Of a DNA stretch of 49,246 bases, positions 1 to 8,618 are shown piece after piece. The position numbers and the translations under genes are program-made. Below the pieces are notes generated by a model. The model was not told the DNA's origin. It saw nothing but the letters and a program-made list of their open reading frames with translations, and did not search any database. The first letter of the stretch is position 1. Every line of letters begins with the position of its first letter. The DNA is from Planctomycetota bacterium (GTDB lineage: Bacteria; Planctomycetota; UBA1135; UBA2386), in contig JADLHO010000157.1 in NCBI GenBank assembly GCA_020848735.1, positions 1 through 49,246 on the forward strand, written 5' to 3'.

Positions 1-1041
1 AGCACGCAGGAGGCCGCGGACCTCGCGGCGCTGCTGGAGTCCACCCGTTTCCCGAAGGCCGCCATGGCGGAGCACGTCCCGAGCATCGACGGCGATGCCG
101 CGCGCGGTGCGGCGGCGTTCGCGAGCACGGGCTGCGCGAACTGCCACGACGCGGGCGTCGCGAGCACGCTCGTGGCGCCGGACTTCGCGTCGCTCGCCGG
201 GAAGTCCGAGCAGGGCTGCCTCGCGGTCGATGCCGCGGCGTGGCGGAGCGCGCCGGACTTCGCGCTCGACGCGACCCAGCGCGCGGCGCTGCGCGCGGCG
301 CTCGCGATGGGGGCCGCGGCCGTCGCGCGCGACAACCGCGACGAGCTCGCCACGCGACAGCTCGCCGAGCGTCGTTGCGACGCCTGCCACGCGATCGACG
401 GGCGCACCTCGCTCTGGGATGCGCGCGAGGATCGGCTCGCGAGCCTCGCGCTTCCCGAGCGCGAGCACGCCGCGGGCGAGGTGCACGTCGCGCAGCTCCG
501 GCCGAGCCTCACCTGGGCGGGCGAGAAGCTGCAGCGCGCGTGGTGCGAGTCCTTCCTGCGCGCTGAGCTCCCCTCGCCGCGGCCGTGGTTGCGCGCGCGG
601 ATGCCGCGCCTCACGGGCGAACTCGCGACCGCGTTCGCGCAGGGCCTCGCCGCCCAGCACGGCTTCGGTGCCGGGCCCGACGCGGTCGAGCCGGTCGACG
701 CCGCGAAGCTCGCGATCGGGCGGAGCCTCATCGGCATGCAGGGCGGCTTCGCCTGCGTGAGCTGCCACGCGGTGGCGGGCACCGCCCCCGCGGCGCTGTT
801 CGAGGTGCAGGGCATCGACTTCGCCGACGTCGCGGCGCGCCTGCGCCCCGACTGGTACCGGAGCTGGATGCTCGACCCCGTGCGCTACGAGCCCGCGGCC
901 AAGATGCCGCGCTTCGCGAACGACGGTCTGCGCACCGCGCTCGACGCCTGCGGTGGCGATGCGGTCCTGCAGTTCGACGCGATCTGGCACTGGCTGCGCG
1001 GCGCCGAGGAGCTGAAGGTGCCGCGCGGGGAGCGGCGGTGA
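1..1041 (+). CDS. Multihaem cytochrome c family protein (5' partial)
   Basis: Probably a periplasmic or membrane-associated electron carrier or haem-containing oxidoreductase subunit. The frame is open from base 1, and the residues before the first ATG (base 64) read as plausible protein, so the gene most likely begins upstream of the window. Counting from the ATG at 64 there are three c-type haem sites: CANCH at residues 24-28, CDACH at 105-109 and CVSCH at 231-235. The C-terminal part (WYRSWMLDP, later KMPRF) resembles the end of a mono-haem cytochrome c domain, where a Met can be the distal ligand. The stop overlaps the GTG start of the next gene by three bases (GTGA), suggesting translational coupling. 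The redox partner is not visible. The family call is firm; the specific role is unknown. Confidence 0.8.
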   Translation, partial: STQEAADLAALLESTRFPKAAMAEHVPSIDGDAARGAAAFASTGCANCHDAGVASTLVAPDFASLAGKSEQGCLAVDAAAWRSAPDFALDATQRAALRAALAMGAAAVARDNRDELATRQLAERRCDACHAIDGRTSLWDAREDRLASLALPEREHAAGEVHVAQLRPSLTWAGEKLQRAWCESFLRAELPSPRPWLRARMPRLTGELATAFAQGLAAQHGFGAGPDAVEPVDAAKLAIGRSLIGMQGGFACVSCHAVAGTAPAALFEVQGIDFADVAARLRPDWYRSWMLDPVRYEPAAKMPRFANDGLRTALDACGGDAVLQFDAIWHWLRGAEELKVPRGERR

Positions 1042-2390
1042 ACGACGCCCGGGCGGACGCGGTCGCCGGGACGATCCCGCCGCCCGGGGCGCGGGAACGC
1101 TTGGCGTGGTGTCTCTTCGACTTCGCGAACAGCGCGTTCGCGACCCTCGTCGTGACCTTCGTGTATGCGGCCTTCTTCAGCAAGGCGCTCGCGCCGGGGC
1201 GCGGCGACGTGCTCTGGAGTCACGCGCTCACCGTGAGCGGCATCGCGATCGCCCTGCTCTCGCCGGTGCTCGGCGCACGTGCCGATCAGCGGCGGGGGGG
1301 CAAGAAGCGCGGTCTCGTCGGTGCGAGCCTCGTCTGCATCGGCGCGACGATCCTCCTCGCGATCCCGTACGCACCGGCGGGCGGACCGGCGTCCGACCTC
1401 GCGGTGTACGGGGCGCTGGCGCTCTTCGTGATCGCGAACGTCGCCTTCGAGCTCGTCTACGTGTTCTACAACGCGTTCCTGCCCGAGCTCGGCGACGAGG
1501 CGACGATCGGTCGCCTCTCGGGCAAGGCCTGGGCGCTCGGCTACGCGGGAGGACTGCTCTGTCTCGCCGTCGGCCTGCTCGCCTTCGTCGGCCTCGAGGT
1601 GGGCACGACGAAGTTCACGCCGATCGTCGACGAGGCGAACGGCTGGAACCTGCGCGCGACGAACCTGCTCGTCGCCGCGTGGTACCTCGCGTTCGCGATG
1701 CCGGCCTTCCTCTGGCTGCGCGATCGCGGCGTGCCGTCGGCGATCTCGACGCCGCGTGGGCTGGGCAAGGCCGCGCGCGAGGTGCTCGCCACGCTGCGCC
1801 GCCTGCGCAGCTATCCCGATCTGCTGCGACTGCTCATCGCGCACCTGTTCTACAACGACGCGGTGCTCGCGATCATCGGGCTCGCGGCCGTCTACATGGA
1901 CATGACGCTCGGCATGGACTTCACCGAGATCATGGTGACGGCGATCGGTCTCAACGTGGCGGCGGGCGTCGGCTCGTTCGCGTTCGGCTGGGTCGAGGAC
2001 AAGGTCGGCGCGCGCGCGGCGATCCTCGGCAGCCTGGTGCTGCTGGTGGCGGGCACGTTGCTGGCGATCGCGGTGCCGACGGCGGCGGCGTTCCGCGTCG
2101 CGGCCGTGCTCGTCGGCCTCGGCCTCGGACCGAACCAGGCCTCGAGCCGCAGCCTCATGGCGCGCTTCACGCCCGCCGCGCACCGCGCGGAGTTCTTCGG
2201 GATCTTCTCGCTCAGCGGCAAGGCGACCGCGTGGATGGGCACGCTCGCGTTCGGAGTGCTGCGCGACCTCTCGGGGAGCCAGCGCGTGGCCTTCCTGCCG
2301 CTGCTGCTGATGTTCCTCGTCGGCGGCCTCTTCGTGCTGCGCATCGACCAGCGCCGCGGCGAGGCGCGGGCGCGGGAGCTCGCGGCGTGA
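1038..2390 (+). CDS. MFS transporter, UMF1/Atg22-like
   Basis: Inner-membrane permease of 450 residues. The start is the GTG at 1038, which overlaps the upstream stop and follows a GGGGAGCGG Shine-Dalgarno-like stretch. The N-terminus (LAWCLFDFANSAF) is the signature of the UMF1/Atg22-like branch of the major facilitator superfamily. About twelve hydrophobic segments can be followed, with a Gly-rich loop and a basic cytoplasmic loop (DQRRGGKKRG) between helices 2 and 3. The substrate cannot be told from sequence; fungal Atg22 exports amino acids from the vacuole, but bacterial members are mostly uncharacterised. It lies between a cytochrome c and an acyl-CoA ligase, both joined by overlapping start/stop codons, so the four genes are probably one transcript. 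Confidence 0.85.
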   Translation: MNDARADAVAGTIPPPGARERLAWCLFDFANSAFATLVVTFVYAAFFSKALAPGRGDVLWSHALTVSGIAIALLSPVLGARADQRRGGKKRGLVGASLVCIGATILLAIPYAPAGGPASDLAVYGALALFVIANVAFELVYVFYNAFLPELGDEATIGRLSGKAWALGYAGGLLCLAVGLLAFVGLEVGTTKFTPIVDEANGWNLRATNLLVAAWYLAFAMPAFLWLRDRGVPSAISTPRGLGKAAREVLATLRRLRSYPDLLRLLIAHLFYNDAVLAIIGLAAVYMDMTLGMDFTEIMVTAIGLNVAAGVGSFAFGWVEDKVGARAAILGSLVLLVAGTLLAIAVPTAAAFRVAAVLVGLGLGPNQASSRSLMARFTPAAHRAEFFGIFSLSGKATAWMGTLAFGVLRDLSGSQRVAFLPLLLMFLVGGLFVLRIDQRRGEARARELAA

Positions 2391-3955
2391 GCGCCTCGGC
2401 ACCCCGCCGCCTGCGCGATCTCCTCGCGCGGCTCGACGCACGGCGCGGGCCGTTCTGCGCGTCGCGCGGCGCGGCCTTCGACGGCGCGGGCTTCGCCGCG
2501 CGCGCCCGCGAGCTGGGGCGGCGCTTCCGTGCCGCGGGGGTGCGACCGCAGGACCGCGTCGCGGCCTATCTCGAGCACGGGCCCGACGCCGCGCTCCTGC
2601 CCTTCGCCTGTGCCGAGGCCGGCGCGATCGCGGTGATCGTGAACCCGCGGCTGCGCGATGCGCAGGTCGAACACGTCATCCACGACTGCGAGCCCGCGCT
2701 CGTGTGGACGAGCACCGCGAAGTCCGTCGCCCTGCTCGATCCCGCGCGTGCCTTCGGGGACGCGCGCGTCGTCGTCGACGAGGCGGAGCCGCCGCCCTGG
2801 GCGACGCGCCTGACGGCGGAGGAACGCACGGGCGAGGGCAACGACGACCCCGATGCCCCGGCGATCCTGCTCTACACGAGCGGTTCGACCGGGCGACCGA
2901 AGGGCATCGTGCAGACGCAGCGCAGCCTCTGCGACGGCGCGCGCATCGTGGCGGGCTACCTCGGGCTTTGCGCGGACGATCACCTCGCCGCCGTCCTGCC
3001 GCTGAGCTTCGACTACGGGCTCAACCAGGTGCTCTCGGCCGCGTACGCGGGCGCGCGCGTGACGCTCACGAGCTACCTCACCGCCGGCGAGCTGCTGCGC
3101 ACACTCGCGCAGCACGGCTGCACGGGGCTCGCCGGCGTGCCGGAGATCTGGCTCGACGTCGTCGCGGCCCTCGAGGCGGGCGCCGTGTCGCCCACGGCCC
3201 TGCACGCGCTGCGCTACGTGACCAACAGCGGGGGGCGCCTGCCGGAGCGCGTCATCCGCAGCTTCCACGCGCGGCTGCCGCACGTGCAGGTCTTCGCGAT
3301 GTACGGCCTCACCGAGGCCTTCCGATCGAGCTTCGTGCCGCCCCACGAGCTCGCGGCGCGCCCGCGCAGCATCGGCCGTGCGATGCCCGAGGTGACGCTG
3401 CTGGTCGTCGATCCGGCGACGGGGCGCGAGGTGGCCCACGGCGAGGTCGGCGAGCTCGTGCACTGCGGCGCCTGCGTCGCGCGGGGCTATTGGAACCGCG
3501 ACGCGGACACGGCCGAGCGCTTCCGGCCCGACCCTCGGCCGGGGGCGGGCGGCGCCCTCGCGGTCTGGTCCGGCGACCTCGTGCGCCGCGATGCCGAAGG
3601 CTGGCTCGAGATCGTGGGGCGTCGCGACGCGCAGCTGAAGATCGGCGGCTATCGCGTGTCGCCCGACGAGGTGGTCGACGCGGTCCGCGCGATCGCGGGC
3701 GTGCACAGCGCGGCGGCGCTGGGCGTGCCGCGCGGCGAGGACGGTCTCGTGGCGTTGGCGGTCGCGGTCGTCCCGACGCAAGGCGTCGCCGATCCGCGGC
3801 GCCTGGCGGACCTCGTGCGGAGCGAGTGCCAGCGGACCCTGCCGCCCTGGCTCGTGCCCGCGCTCGTGCGCGTCGTCGAGACCCTGCCGCGCACGCCGAA
3901 CGACAAGATCGACCTCTCCGCCTTGCGCGCGGTCTTCGCCGCGGGGGACGCATGA
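2387..3955 (+). CDS. AMP-dependent acyl-CoA synthetase/ligase
   Basis: ANL-superfamily enzyme of 522 residues that would activate a carboxylic acid as its acyl-adenylate and transfer it to CoA or a carrier. The start is GTG 2387, overlapping the transporter stop (GTGA). Visible motifs are the P-loop-like LLYTSGSTGRPKG near residues 161-173, the MYGLTEAFRSSF adenine-binding region, the hinge GRRDAQLKIGGYR near 411-423, and the C-terminal adenylation lysine in TPNDKID at K507. The LSFDYGLNQ and YGLTEAFRS segments recall the exosortase A-associated acyl-CoA ligase family (TIGR03098) as I remember it, but no exosortase gene is in the window. Substrate unknown. The stop overlaps the next start as ATGA. 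Confidence 0.85.
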   Translation: MSASAPRRLRDLLARLDARRGPFCASRGAAFDGAGFAARARELGRRFRAAGVRPQDRVAAYLEHGPDAALLPFACAEAGAIAVIVNPRLRDAQVEHVIHDCEPALVWTSTAKSVALLDPARAFGDARVVVDEAEPPPWATRLTAEERTGEGNDDPDAPAILLYTSGSTGRPKGIVQTQRSLCDGARIVAGYLGLCADDHLAAVLPLSFDYGLNQVLSAAYAGARVTLTSYLTAGELLRTLAQHGCTGLAGVPEIWLDVVAALEAGAVSPTALHALRYVTNSGGRLPERVIRSFHARLPHVQVFAMYGLTEAFRSSFVPPHELAARPRSIGRAMPEVTLLVVDPATGREVAHGEVGELVHCGACVARGYWNRDADTAERFRPDPRPGAGGALAVWSGDLVRRDAEGWLEIVGRRDAQLKIGGYRVSPDEVVDAVRAIAGVHSAAALGVPRGEDGLVALAVAVVPTQGVADPRRLADLVRSECQRTLPPWLVPALVRVVETLPRTPNDKIDLSALRAVFAAGDA

Positions 3956-4533
3956 CCGACGACACGCACCGCGCGAGCCTGCGCGCCTGGCTCGACGCGT
4001 ATCGGCGCGCCTGGCCCGAAGAGACCGCGGTCGTGGGCAGGATCCGCGCGTTGATCGAGCGCCGCGGCGACTGTCTCCTGCGGACCTGCTTCGACCCGGG
4101 GCACCTGACGGCGTCGGCCTGGGTCTGCACCCCGGACGCCGCGCAGTGCGTGCTCCTGCACCACGCCAAGCTCGACCGGTGGCTGCAGCCGGGCGGCCAC
4201 GCCGACGGCGATCCACGCCTCGCGGAGGTGGCGCGTCGCGAGGTGCACGAGGAGACGGGGCTCGCCGCGCCGACGCCGTTTCACTGGAACGGCGCGCTCG
4301 TGCCGCTCGACCTCGACGTGCACGTGATCCCCGCGCGCAGGAACGAGCCCGCGCACGAGCACCACGACGTCCGCTTCCTGTTGATCGCGGCCCACGCCGC
4401 GCCGCTCGTGCTCAGCGAGGAATCGCGCGCCGTCCGTTGGCTGCCGGTCGCGCGGCTGGCCGAGTTCACGGCGGAGGAGAGCGTGCTGCGCCTCGCGCGC
4501 AAGGCCGCTCAGTGGTTGGGCGTGGACTCGTGA
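3952..4533 (+). CDS. NUDIX hydrolase
   Basis: Cytoplasmic Mg-dependent pyrophosphohydrolase of 193 residues. The ATG at 3952 overlaps the ligase stop. The NUDIX box is visible as GGHADGDP followed by REVHEETGL; the first acidic residue of the box is Asp rather than Glu, which occurs in some NUDIX subgroups. The N-terminal 50 residues form a helical extension rich in Arg and Ala that precedes the beta-sheet core. A likely substrate is a nucleoside-diphosphate derivative such as an ADP-sugar, CoA derivative or acyl-adenylate; its coupling to an acyl-CoA ligase makes CoA-type or adenylate clean-up conceivable, but that is inference. The last 25 bases overlap the end of xerC tail to tail. Confidence 0.85.
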   Translation: MTDDTHRASLRAWLDAYRRAWPEETAVVGRIRALIERRGDCLLRTCFDPGHLTASAWVCTPDAAQCVLLHHAKLDRWLQPGGHADGDPRLAEVARREVHEETGLAAPTPFHWNGALVPLDLDVHVIPARRNEPAHEHHDVRFLLIAAHAAPLVLSEESRAVRWLPVARLAEFTAEESVLRLARKAAQWLGVDS

Positions 4534-5456
4534 CCGCGACCGTGCGGGTGCGCGCGGTCGTAGACCTCGCGCAGCCGCCGCATCGTGACGTGCGTGTAGA
4601 TCTCGGTCGTCACGAGGTTCGCGTGGCCGAGCAGCTCCTGCACCGTGCGGAGGTCGGCGCCGCGGTCGAGCAGGTGCGTCGCGAAGGAATGGCGCAGGCC
4701 GTGCGGTGTGAGGCGTTTCTGGATGCCCGCGCGCCGCGCGTGCCGCACGACGAGCTCGAGCAGCCAGCGCGACGAGAGCGGCCCGCCGAGGTGGTTCACG
4801 AAGAGGACGCCGTGCTCGGGGCACTGCCGCTCCCCGAGTCGGCGGTCGCGCCAGGGCAACCACGCGGCGATCGCGCGGCGCGCGGGTCCGCCGAGCAGGC
4901 CCAAGCGCTCCTTGCGACCCTTGCCGAAGAGGCGCACGACGCCGCCGTCCCCGTCGTCGAGTTCGAGATCGCGCAGGCGGATGCCGGCGCACTCGGCGAC
5001 GCGACAGCCCGTCGAGTAGAGGAGTTCGAGCACGGCGCGGTCCCGCGCCCCGAAGAAGTCCGCGGCGAACTCGAGGCCGAGCAGCGCATCGACCTCGGCC
5101 TCCGTGAGGAAGCGCGGCACGCGGCGCGGCGCCTTCGGCGCGCGCACGAGGCGGCTCGGGTCCTGCCGCGCGCCGCGGCGATCGCGCACGAAACGGAAGA
5201 AGGCGCGCACCGAGGCGAGCTTGCGCTGGATGGACGTCGCGGCGAGACCCTGCTCCTCGAGCTGCACGAGCCAGCGGCGCAGTTCGCGGCGGCCCGGCTC
5301 GGCCGGTCCCGGTGGGAGGCCCGCGACGAAGTCGGCCACGTCCTTGCGGTAGGCCTTCACGGTGTGCGGCGAGGCCCGTTTCACATCGCGGAGCTGCGCG
5401 ACGAAGGCCGCGAGGTGCGCCGCGAGCTCGTTCGCCGGTGCCGCGGCTCCGCTCAC
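4509..5456 (-). CDS. xerC: Tyrosine recombinase XerC/XerD type
   Basis: Site-specific tyrosine recombinase of 315 residues, the usual length for XerC/XerD, which resolves chromosome dimers at dif. The N-terminal SAM-like core-binding domain (about residues 10-95) is followed by the catalytic domain. The full catalytic set is present: R152 in CRVAE, K179 in GKGRKER, H252 and R255 in HGLRHSFATH, H278 in LLGHANL, and nucleophile Y287 in EIYTH. The gene is the last of a minus-strand run, its start overlapping the aminotransferase stop by four bases. Its family length and housekeeping setting argue against a phage integrase. XerC versus XerD cannot be settled without the partner gene. Confidence 0.88.
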   Translation of the reverse strand: MSGAAAPANELAAHLAAFVAQLRDVKRASPHTVKAYRKDVADFVAGLPPGPAEPGRRELRRWLVQLEEQGLAATSIQRKLASVRAFFRFVRDRRGARQDPSRLVRAPKAPRRVPRFLTEAEVDALLGLEFAADFFGARDRAVLELLYSTGCRVAECAGIRLRDLELDDGDGGVVRLFGKGRKERLGLLGGPARRAIAAWLPWRDRRLGERQCPEHGVLFVNHLGGPLSSRWLLELVVRHARRAGIQKRLTPHGLRHSFATHLLDRGADLRTVQELLGHANLVTTEIYTHVTMRRLREVYDRAHPHGRGHESTPNH

Positions 5457-6523
5457 GTGCGGACGCCGCTCAGCGCTTGGAGCAGGCGCTCGAGGCGGAC
5501 GAGGTCGTGATCACCCATGTGACCGACGCGGAACGTGGACTTCGCGAGCTTGCCGTAGCCCTTGCCGAGGGTGAAGCCGCCGCGCTTGCCGGCGGCGACG
5601 AGCGCGTCGATGCGCGCGGCGTCGGCGCAGAGCGTGGTCACCGTCGGCGAGCGGTGCGACTTCGCGAACGCCGCGTAGCCCTCCGCGGCACCCCATGCGA
5701 GCGTGCGGTCGCGCAGCGCCGCATGGCGCGCCCAGCGCACCGGCAGCGTCTCGACCGCGATGCGCTGGAGCTGGCGTTCGAGCGCGAAGACGAGCGGCAC
5801 GCAGGGCGTCGCGGGCGGCTCGAGCTTCTGGAAGCGCGCCGGAGTCGCGGCGAAGTCGAGCAGGAAGCCGCGGCCGGGCACCTGCGCCGACTTCGCGAGG
5901 GCGCGATCCGAGAGCGCGAACACGCAGAGCCCCGGCGGCAGGGCGAGGCACTTCTGCGTGCCGGCGAAGGCGGCGTCGAGTCCCCAGTCGTCGAAGCGGA
6001 GCTCCGCGCCGCCGACGCTCGTGACCACATCGGCGAGGATCAGCGTGTCGGGGCTGGTCTCGCGGACCGCCGCGGCGATCTCGCGGAGGGGCGAGAGCAC
6101 GCCGGTCGAGGTCTCGCAGTGGGTGATGCACACGGCCTCGAAGGGCTCGGTCGACGCGCGCAGCGTGTCGCGCACGAACTCGGCGGTGATCGGTTCGCCC
6201 CAGGGGCGTTCGACGAGCGTCGGGCTGCGACCGCACTGCTCGCTGATCTGTGCCCAGCGTTCGCCGAAGGCGCCCGACGCGAAGTGCAGCACGCGCCGGT
6301 GGACGAGGTTGCGGATCGTCGCCTCCATGAGCGCCGTCGCCGGCACGTTCTCGAACCAGGCGTTCTGCCGGGTCTGGAAGAAGGCGGCGAGGAGCGGCAG
6401 CAGGCGCGCGATGCAGTCCTTCGTCGTCTGGCTGCGGTGCCCGAGCGCGGGCATCGCCATGATCTCGCGCAGTTCGGGATCGACTTCGACGGGGCCGGGG
6501 ATGAACAGCACGGGGTGCGGCAT
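5453..6523 (-). CDS. Class V PLP-dependent aminotransferase (possible phosphoserine transaminase)
   Basis: Cytoplasmic PLP enzyme of 356 residues in the alanine-glyoxylate/serine-pyruvate aminotransferase group. The N-terminus FIPGPVEVDP is the typical substrate-binding opening of class V enzymes. D165 (ADVVTSVGG) should bind the PLP pyridine nitrogen, and K191 (GTQKCLALPPG) should form the Schiff base. It lies 10 bases after a SerB-type phosphatase gene and a few kilobases from serA on the same strand. The simplest contextual reading is that it converts 3-phosphohydroxypyruvate to phosphoserine, since class V enzymes replace canonical SerC in some lineages. Serine-glyoxylate or alanine-glyoxylate transamination remain alternatives. 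Confidence 0.82.
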   Translation of the reverse strand: MPHPVLFIPGPVEVDPELREIMAMPALGHRSQTTKDCIARLLPLLAAFFQTRQNAWFENVPATALMEATIRNLVHRRVLHFASGAFGERWAQISEQCGRSPTLVERPWGEPITAEFVRDTLRASTEPFEAVCITHCETSTGVLSPLREIAAAVRETSPDTLILADVVTSVGGAELRFDDWGLDAAFAGTQKCLALPPGLCVFALSDRALAKSAQVPGRGFLLDFAATPARFQKLEPPATPCVPLVFALERQLQRIAVETLPVRWARHAALRDRTLAWGAAEGYAAFAKSHRSPTVTTLCADAARIDALVAAGKRGGFTLGKGYGKLAKSTFRVGHMGDHDLVRLERLLQALSGVRT

Positions 6524-6533
6524 GCGCCGCGGA

Positions 6534-7304
6534 TCATTCCAGGCGGAGCGTCGCGAAGCGAGGTTCGCCGCGCAGGGCCGCGAGCTCGGCGGTGGTGAGG
6601 AGGAAGGGCAACGTGGCGCCGAGTCGCGGCGCGCGCACGAACCACCGCGCTCCGGCGACGACGTTCGGCCGTGCGATCACTCCACCGAAGCCGACGAAGC
6701 GATCGACGGCGGCGCTCGCCTCGAGGTCCGTGCCGCCATCGCCGACGAGCGCATGCGGTCGCTCGTCGGCCGGCCGGGCGCGCAGGGCGTCGGGCTTCCC
6801 ACCGCGGCGCCAGAGACCGCTCGTGCGGACGAAGTCGACGTAGCGGCCCGCGGCGTCGAAGACGAGCTCGACCGCGAGCACGCGCGCAGGGTCGATGCCG
6901 AGTGCGCGCGCGAGCACGAGCACGGGCGGACGGAGGCCGCCGCTCAGGATGCCGACCGCCTTGCCGAGCTGCCGCAGCGCGGCGACCACGAGCGCCGCGT
7001 CGCCGAGGGCGGTCGCCACGTAGCGCGCACCGAGCGCCTCGCACTCGTCGGAGCTCGGCGCGATGCGGCGCAGGCGCTCGCCGTAGACGGCCTCGAGGGG
7101 GAGTTCCCCGGCCATCGCGCGCTCGGTCAGCGCGGTGATGTCGCGGCGCGTCGCGTCGTCGCGCCACGCGGCGAGCTCGTCGATGCCCTCGATGGACGAG
7201 AGCGTCGAGTCGCAGTCGAACCAGATCGAACGCAAGGGGACGCGCGGGCCGATCCCGTCGCCGGTCAGCGGGCTCGTTTGGGCTTCTTCAACCATGCCTG
7301 CCAC
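6534..7304 (-). CDS. serB: HAD-family phosphatase, SerB type
   Basis: Predicted phosphoserine phosphatase, last step of the phosphorylated serine pathway. HAD motif I is FDCDST with D30 (nucleophile) and D32; motif II is the serine of ILSGG at 121; motif III is K170 (GGKPD); motif IV is GDGGTD with D189 and D193. The helical cap insert right after motif I (SSIEGIDELA) is the C1 cap seen in SerB. The ATG at 7304 overlaps the upstream gene by 40 bases; a TTG at 7235, 30 bases past the upstream stop, would give a more compact N-terminus and is a credible alternative start. Other small-molecule phosphatases share the motifs, so the substrate rests on the neighbouring aminotransferase and serA. 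Confidence 0.78.
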   Translation of the reverse strand: MAGMVEEAQTSPLTGDGIGPRVPLRSIWFDCDSTLSSIEGIDELAAWRDDATRRDITALTERAMAGELPLEAVYGERLRRIAPSSDECEALGARYVATALGDAALVVAALRQLGKAVGILSGGLRPPVLVLARALGIDPARVLAVELVFDAAGRYVDFVRTSGLWRRGGKPDALRARPADERPHALVGDGGTDLEASAAVDRFVGFGGVIARPNVVAGARWFVRAPRLGATLPFLLTTAELAALRGEPRFATLRLE

Positions 7305-8569
7305 TGCGCATCGAGCGTGTCGGGGTCGAGTTCGAACGCAGCTTGCAGCGACTCACGTTGGCGCGCCAGCAGGCTCTCGCGGGTCGGCGGGTTCCCGCGC
7401 TGATCGACGAAGCCCTTCTGCGCCCCGAGGAACTCGGCCATCCGCGCGCGCGGGAACGCCTCGAGCAGGAACTCGATGCGCGACCAGCAGGCCATGTGGT
7501 CGACGAGATCGAAGTCCGTGCATTGCTCGGACTCCCAGATCTCGCGCAGGGGTCGCACGAGACCGTGCGAGGCCCGCATGCGCACGCGCTCGTCCCAGTC
7601 GAACACCGTGTACGCGCGCTTCTCCTGGTCCTTGATCGCCTCGAAGTTGTTGTGCTCGTCGCTGAGCCGGCGGCGGAACCAGTGGGCGAGGCCTTCCTTC
7701 CACCAGACGGGCACGACGTAGCTGTAGCCCTTGTAGGCGTCGAGCAGGCAGTGCACGAGGTTGTGCGTCACGTGCGCGTGCATCGCGAGGTCGGTCCGGA
7801 ATGCGCCCTCGCCGAAGTCGACCGCGGTCGCGAAGACGAAGGAGTCGCAGCCCTCGAAGTACCAGCGCGAGGGGGCATCCGGCTTCGCCTTGGTGAAGGT
7901 CGAGAGGTAGCGCCCGCAGCTCGACGACTTCGCGAAGAGCAGCACGAGGAACTTGCCCTTGTTCCCGAGATACGGACCGCGGCCGAGCCAGGGGTCCTGC
8001 CAGCGCGGGGGGGCGTCACCGCGGAAGTAGAAGGTCTCGCTCGCCGGCGGGAACTGCTCGTCGCGCACGTCGAGCAGCGTGGCGACCTCGGCGTAGAGCT
8101 CCTCGAGCCGCTGCGCGAAGAGGTGTGCCCGGAGCCAGGGATCGAGCTCGCGGAGCGCCTTCGGTCGGAGACGCGGCAGCTTCGCGCCGAGTCGCTCGAG
8201 TTCCTTCTGGAGCCGAGCGCGGTCGGCCTTCTCCTTCGGGAGATCCTGCGCCGGGAGGTTGCAGCAGAGCCTGAAGTGGGCCGTCTCGATGAAGATCAGC
8301 GGCAGCTTGCCGAGATCCTCCTGGATGCGCGGCGTGTCGTGACCGTCGCCGAAGCTCATCCGGCCGACGCGCTCGTAGCCGAGCTTCGCGAAGGCCTTCG
8401 CCTCGTCCTGACCTTCGAGCCAGGGATCGGGCGGGGCGAAGCGCGGCGCGTCCTTCTCGCGCGGTTCGATCTCGCGCGGGGGTTCCAAGACCACCTGGGC
8501 CCCGAGCGCGGAGACGAAGACTGCGGCGCTCGCGAGGAGGACGCCGAGGACACTCGCGAGTCGCCGCAT
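7265..8569 (-). CDS. Exported gluzincin-like protein with degenerate metal site
   Basis: Exported protein of 434 residues with a signal peptide (basic RR, hydrophobic core, cleavage near ALGA at 21-24). Residues 30-260 show no family I recognise. Around 260-300 the layout resembles the active-site region of peptidase MA-like gluzincins: a helix containing HNLVH at 269-273, then VWWKEGLAHWF with E292. In active enzymes the first motif is HExxH; here the catalytic glutamate is Asn270, while both histidines and the downstream glutamate remain. It may therefore bind a metal without classical proteolysis, or be a structural relative. Several cysteines (102, 103, 218, 241, 274) could form disulfides. 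It sits between a thioredoxin-like exported protein and serB. Confidence 0.7.
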   Translation of the reverse strand: MRRLASVLGVLLASAAVFVSALGAQVVLEPPREIEPREKDAPRFAPPDPWLEGQDEAKAFAKLGYERVGRMSFGDGHDTPRIQEDLGKLPLIFIETAHFRLCCNLPAQDLPKEKADRARLQKELERLGAKLPRLRPKALRELDPWLRAHLFAQRLEELYAEVATLLDVRDEQFPPASETFYFRGDAPPRWQDPWLGRGPYLGNKGKFLVLLFAKSSSCGRYLSTFTKAKPDAPSRWYFEGCDSFVFATAVDFGEGAFRTDLAMHAHVTHNLVHCLLDAYKGYSYVVPVWWKEGLAHWFRRRLSDEHNNFEAIKDQEKRAYTVFDWDERVRMRASHGLVRPLREIWESEQCTDFDLVDHMACWSRIEFLLEAFPRARMAEFLGAQKGFVDQRGNPPTRESLLARQRESLQAAFELDPDTLDAQWQAWLKKPKRAR

Positions 8570-8618
8570 GGTGGGGCCTGGTTCGAGGATGGCTCGGGTC
8601 GCCTGGCGACGGCTCCGA

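Noticed and set aside
885..4216. Long minus-strand open frames antisense to the MFS, ligase and NUDIX genes
   Set aside because: In DNA this rich in GC, antisense frames are long by chance. Their translations are Arg/His/Ala mixtures with no motifs, while the plus-strand frames carry clear family signatures.
4509..5456. Tyrosine recombinase as a prophage or genomic-island integrase
   Set aside because: It has XerC/D length and motifs, is coupled to a housekeeping aminotransferase gene, and there are no phage genes, tRNA target or flanking repeats.
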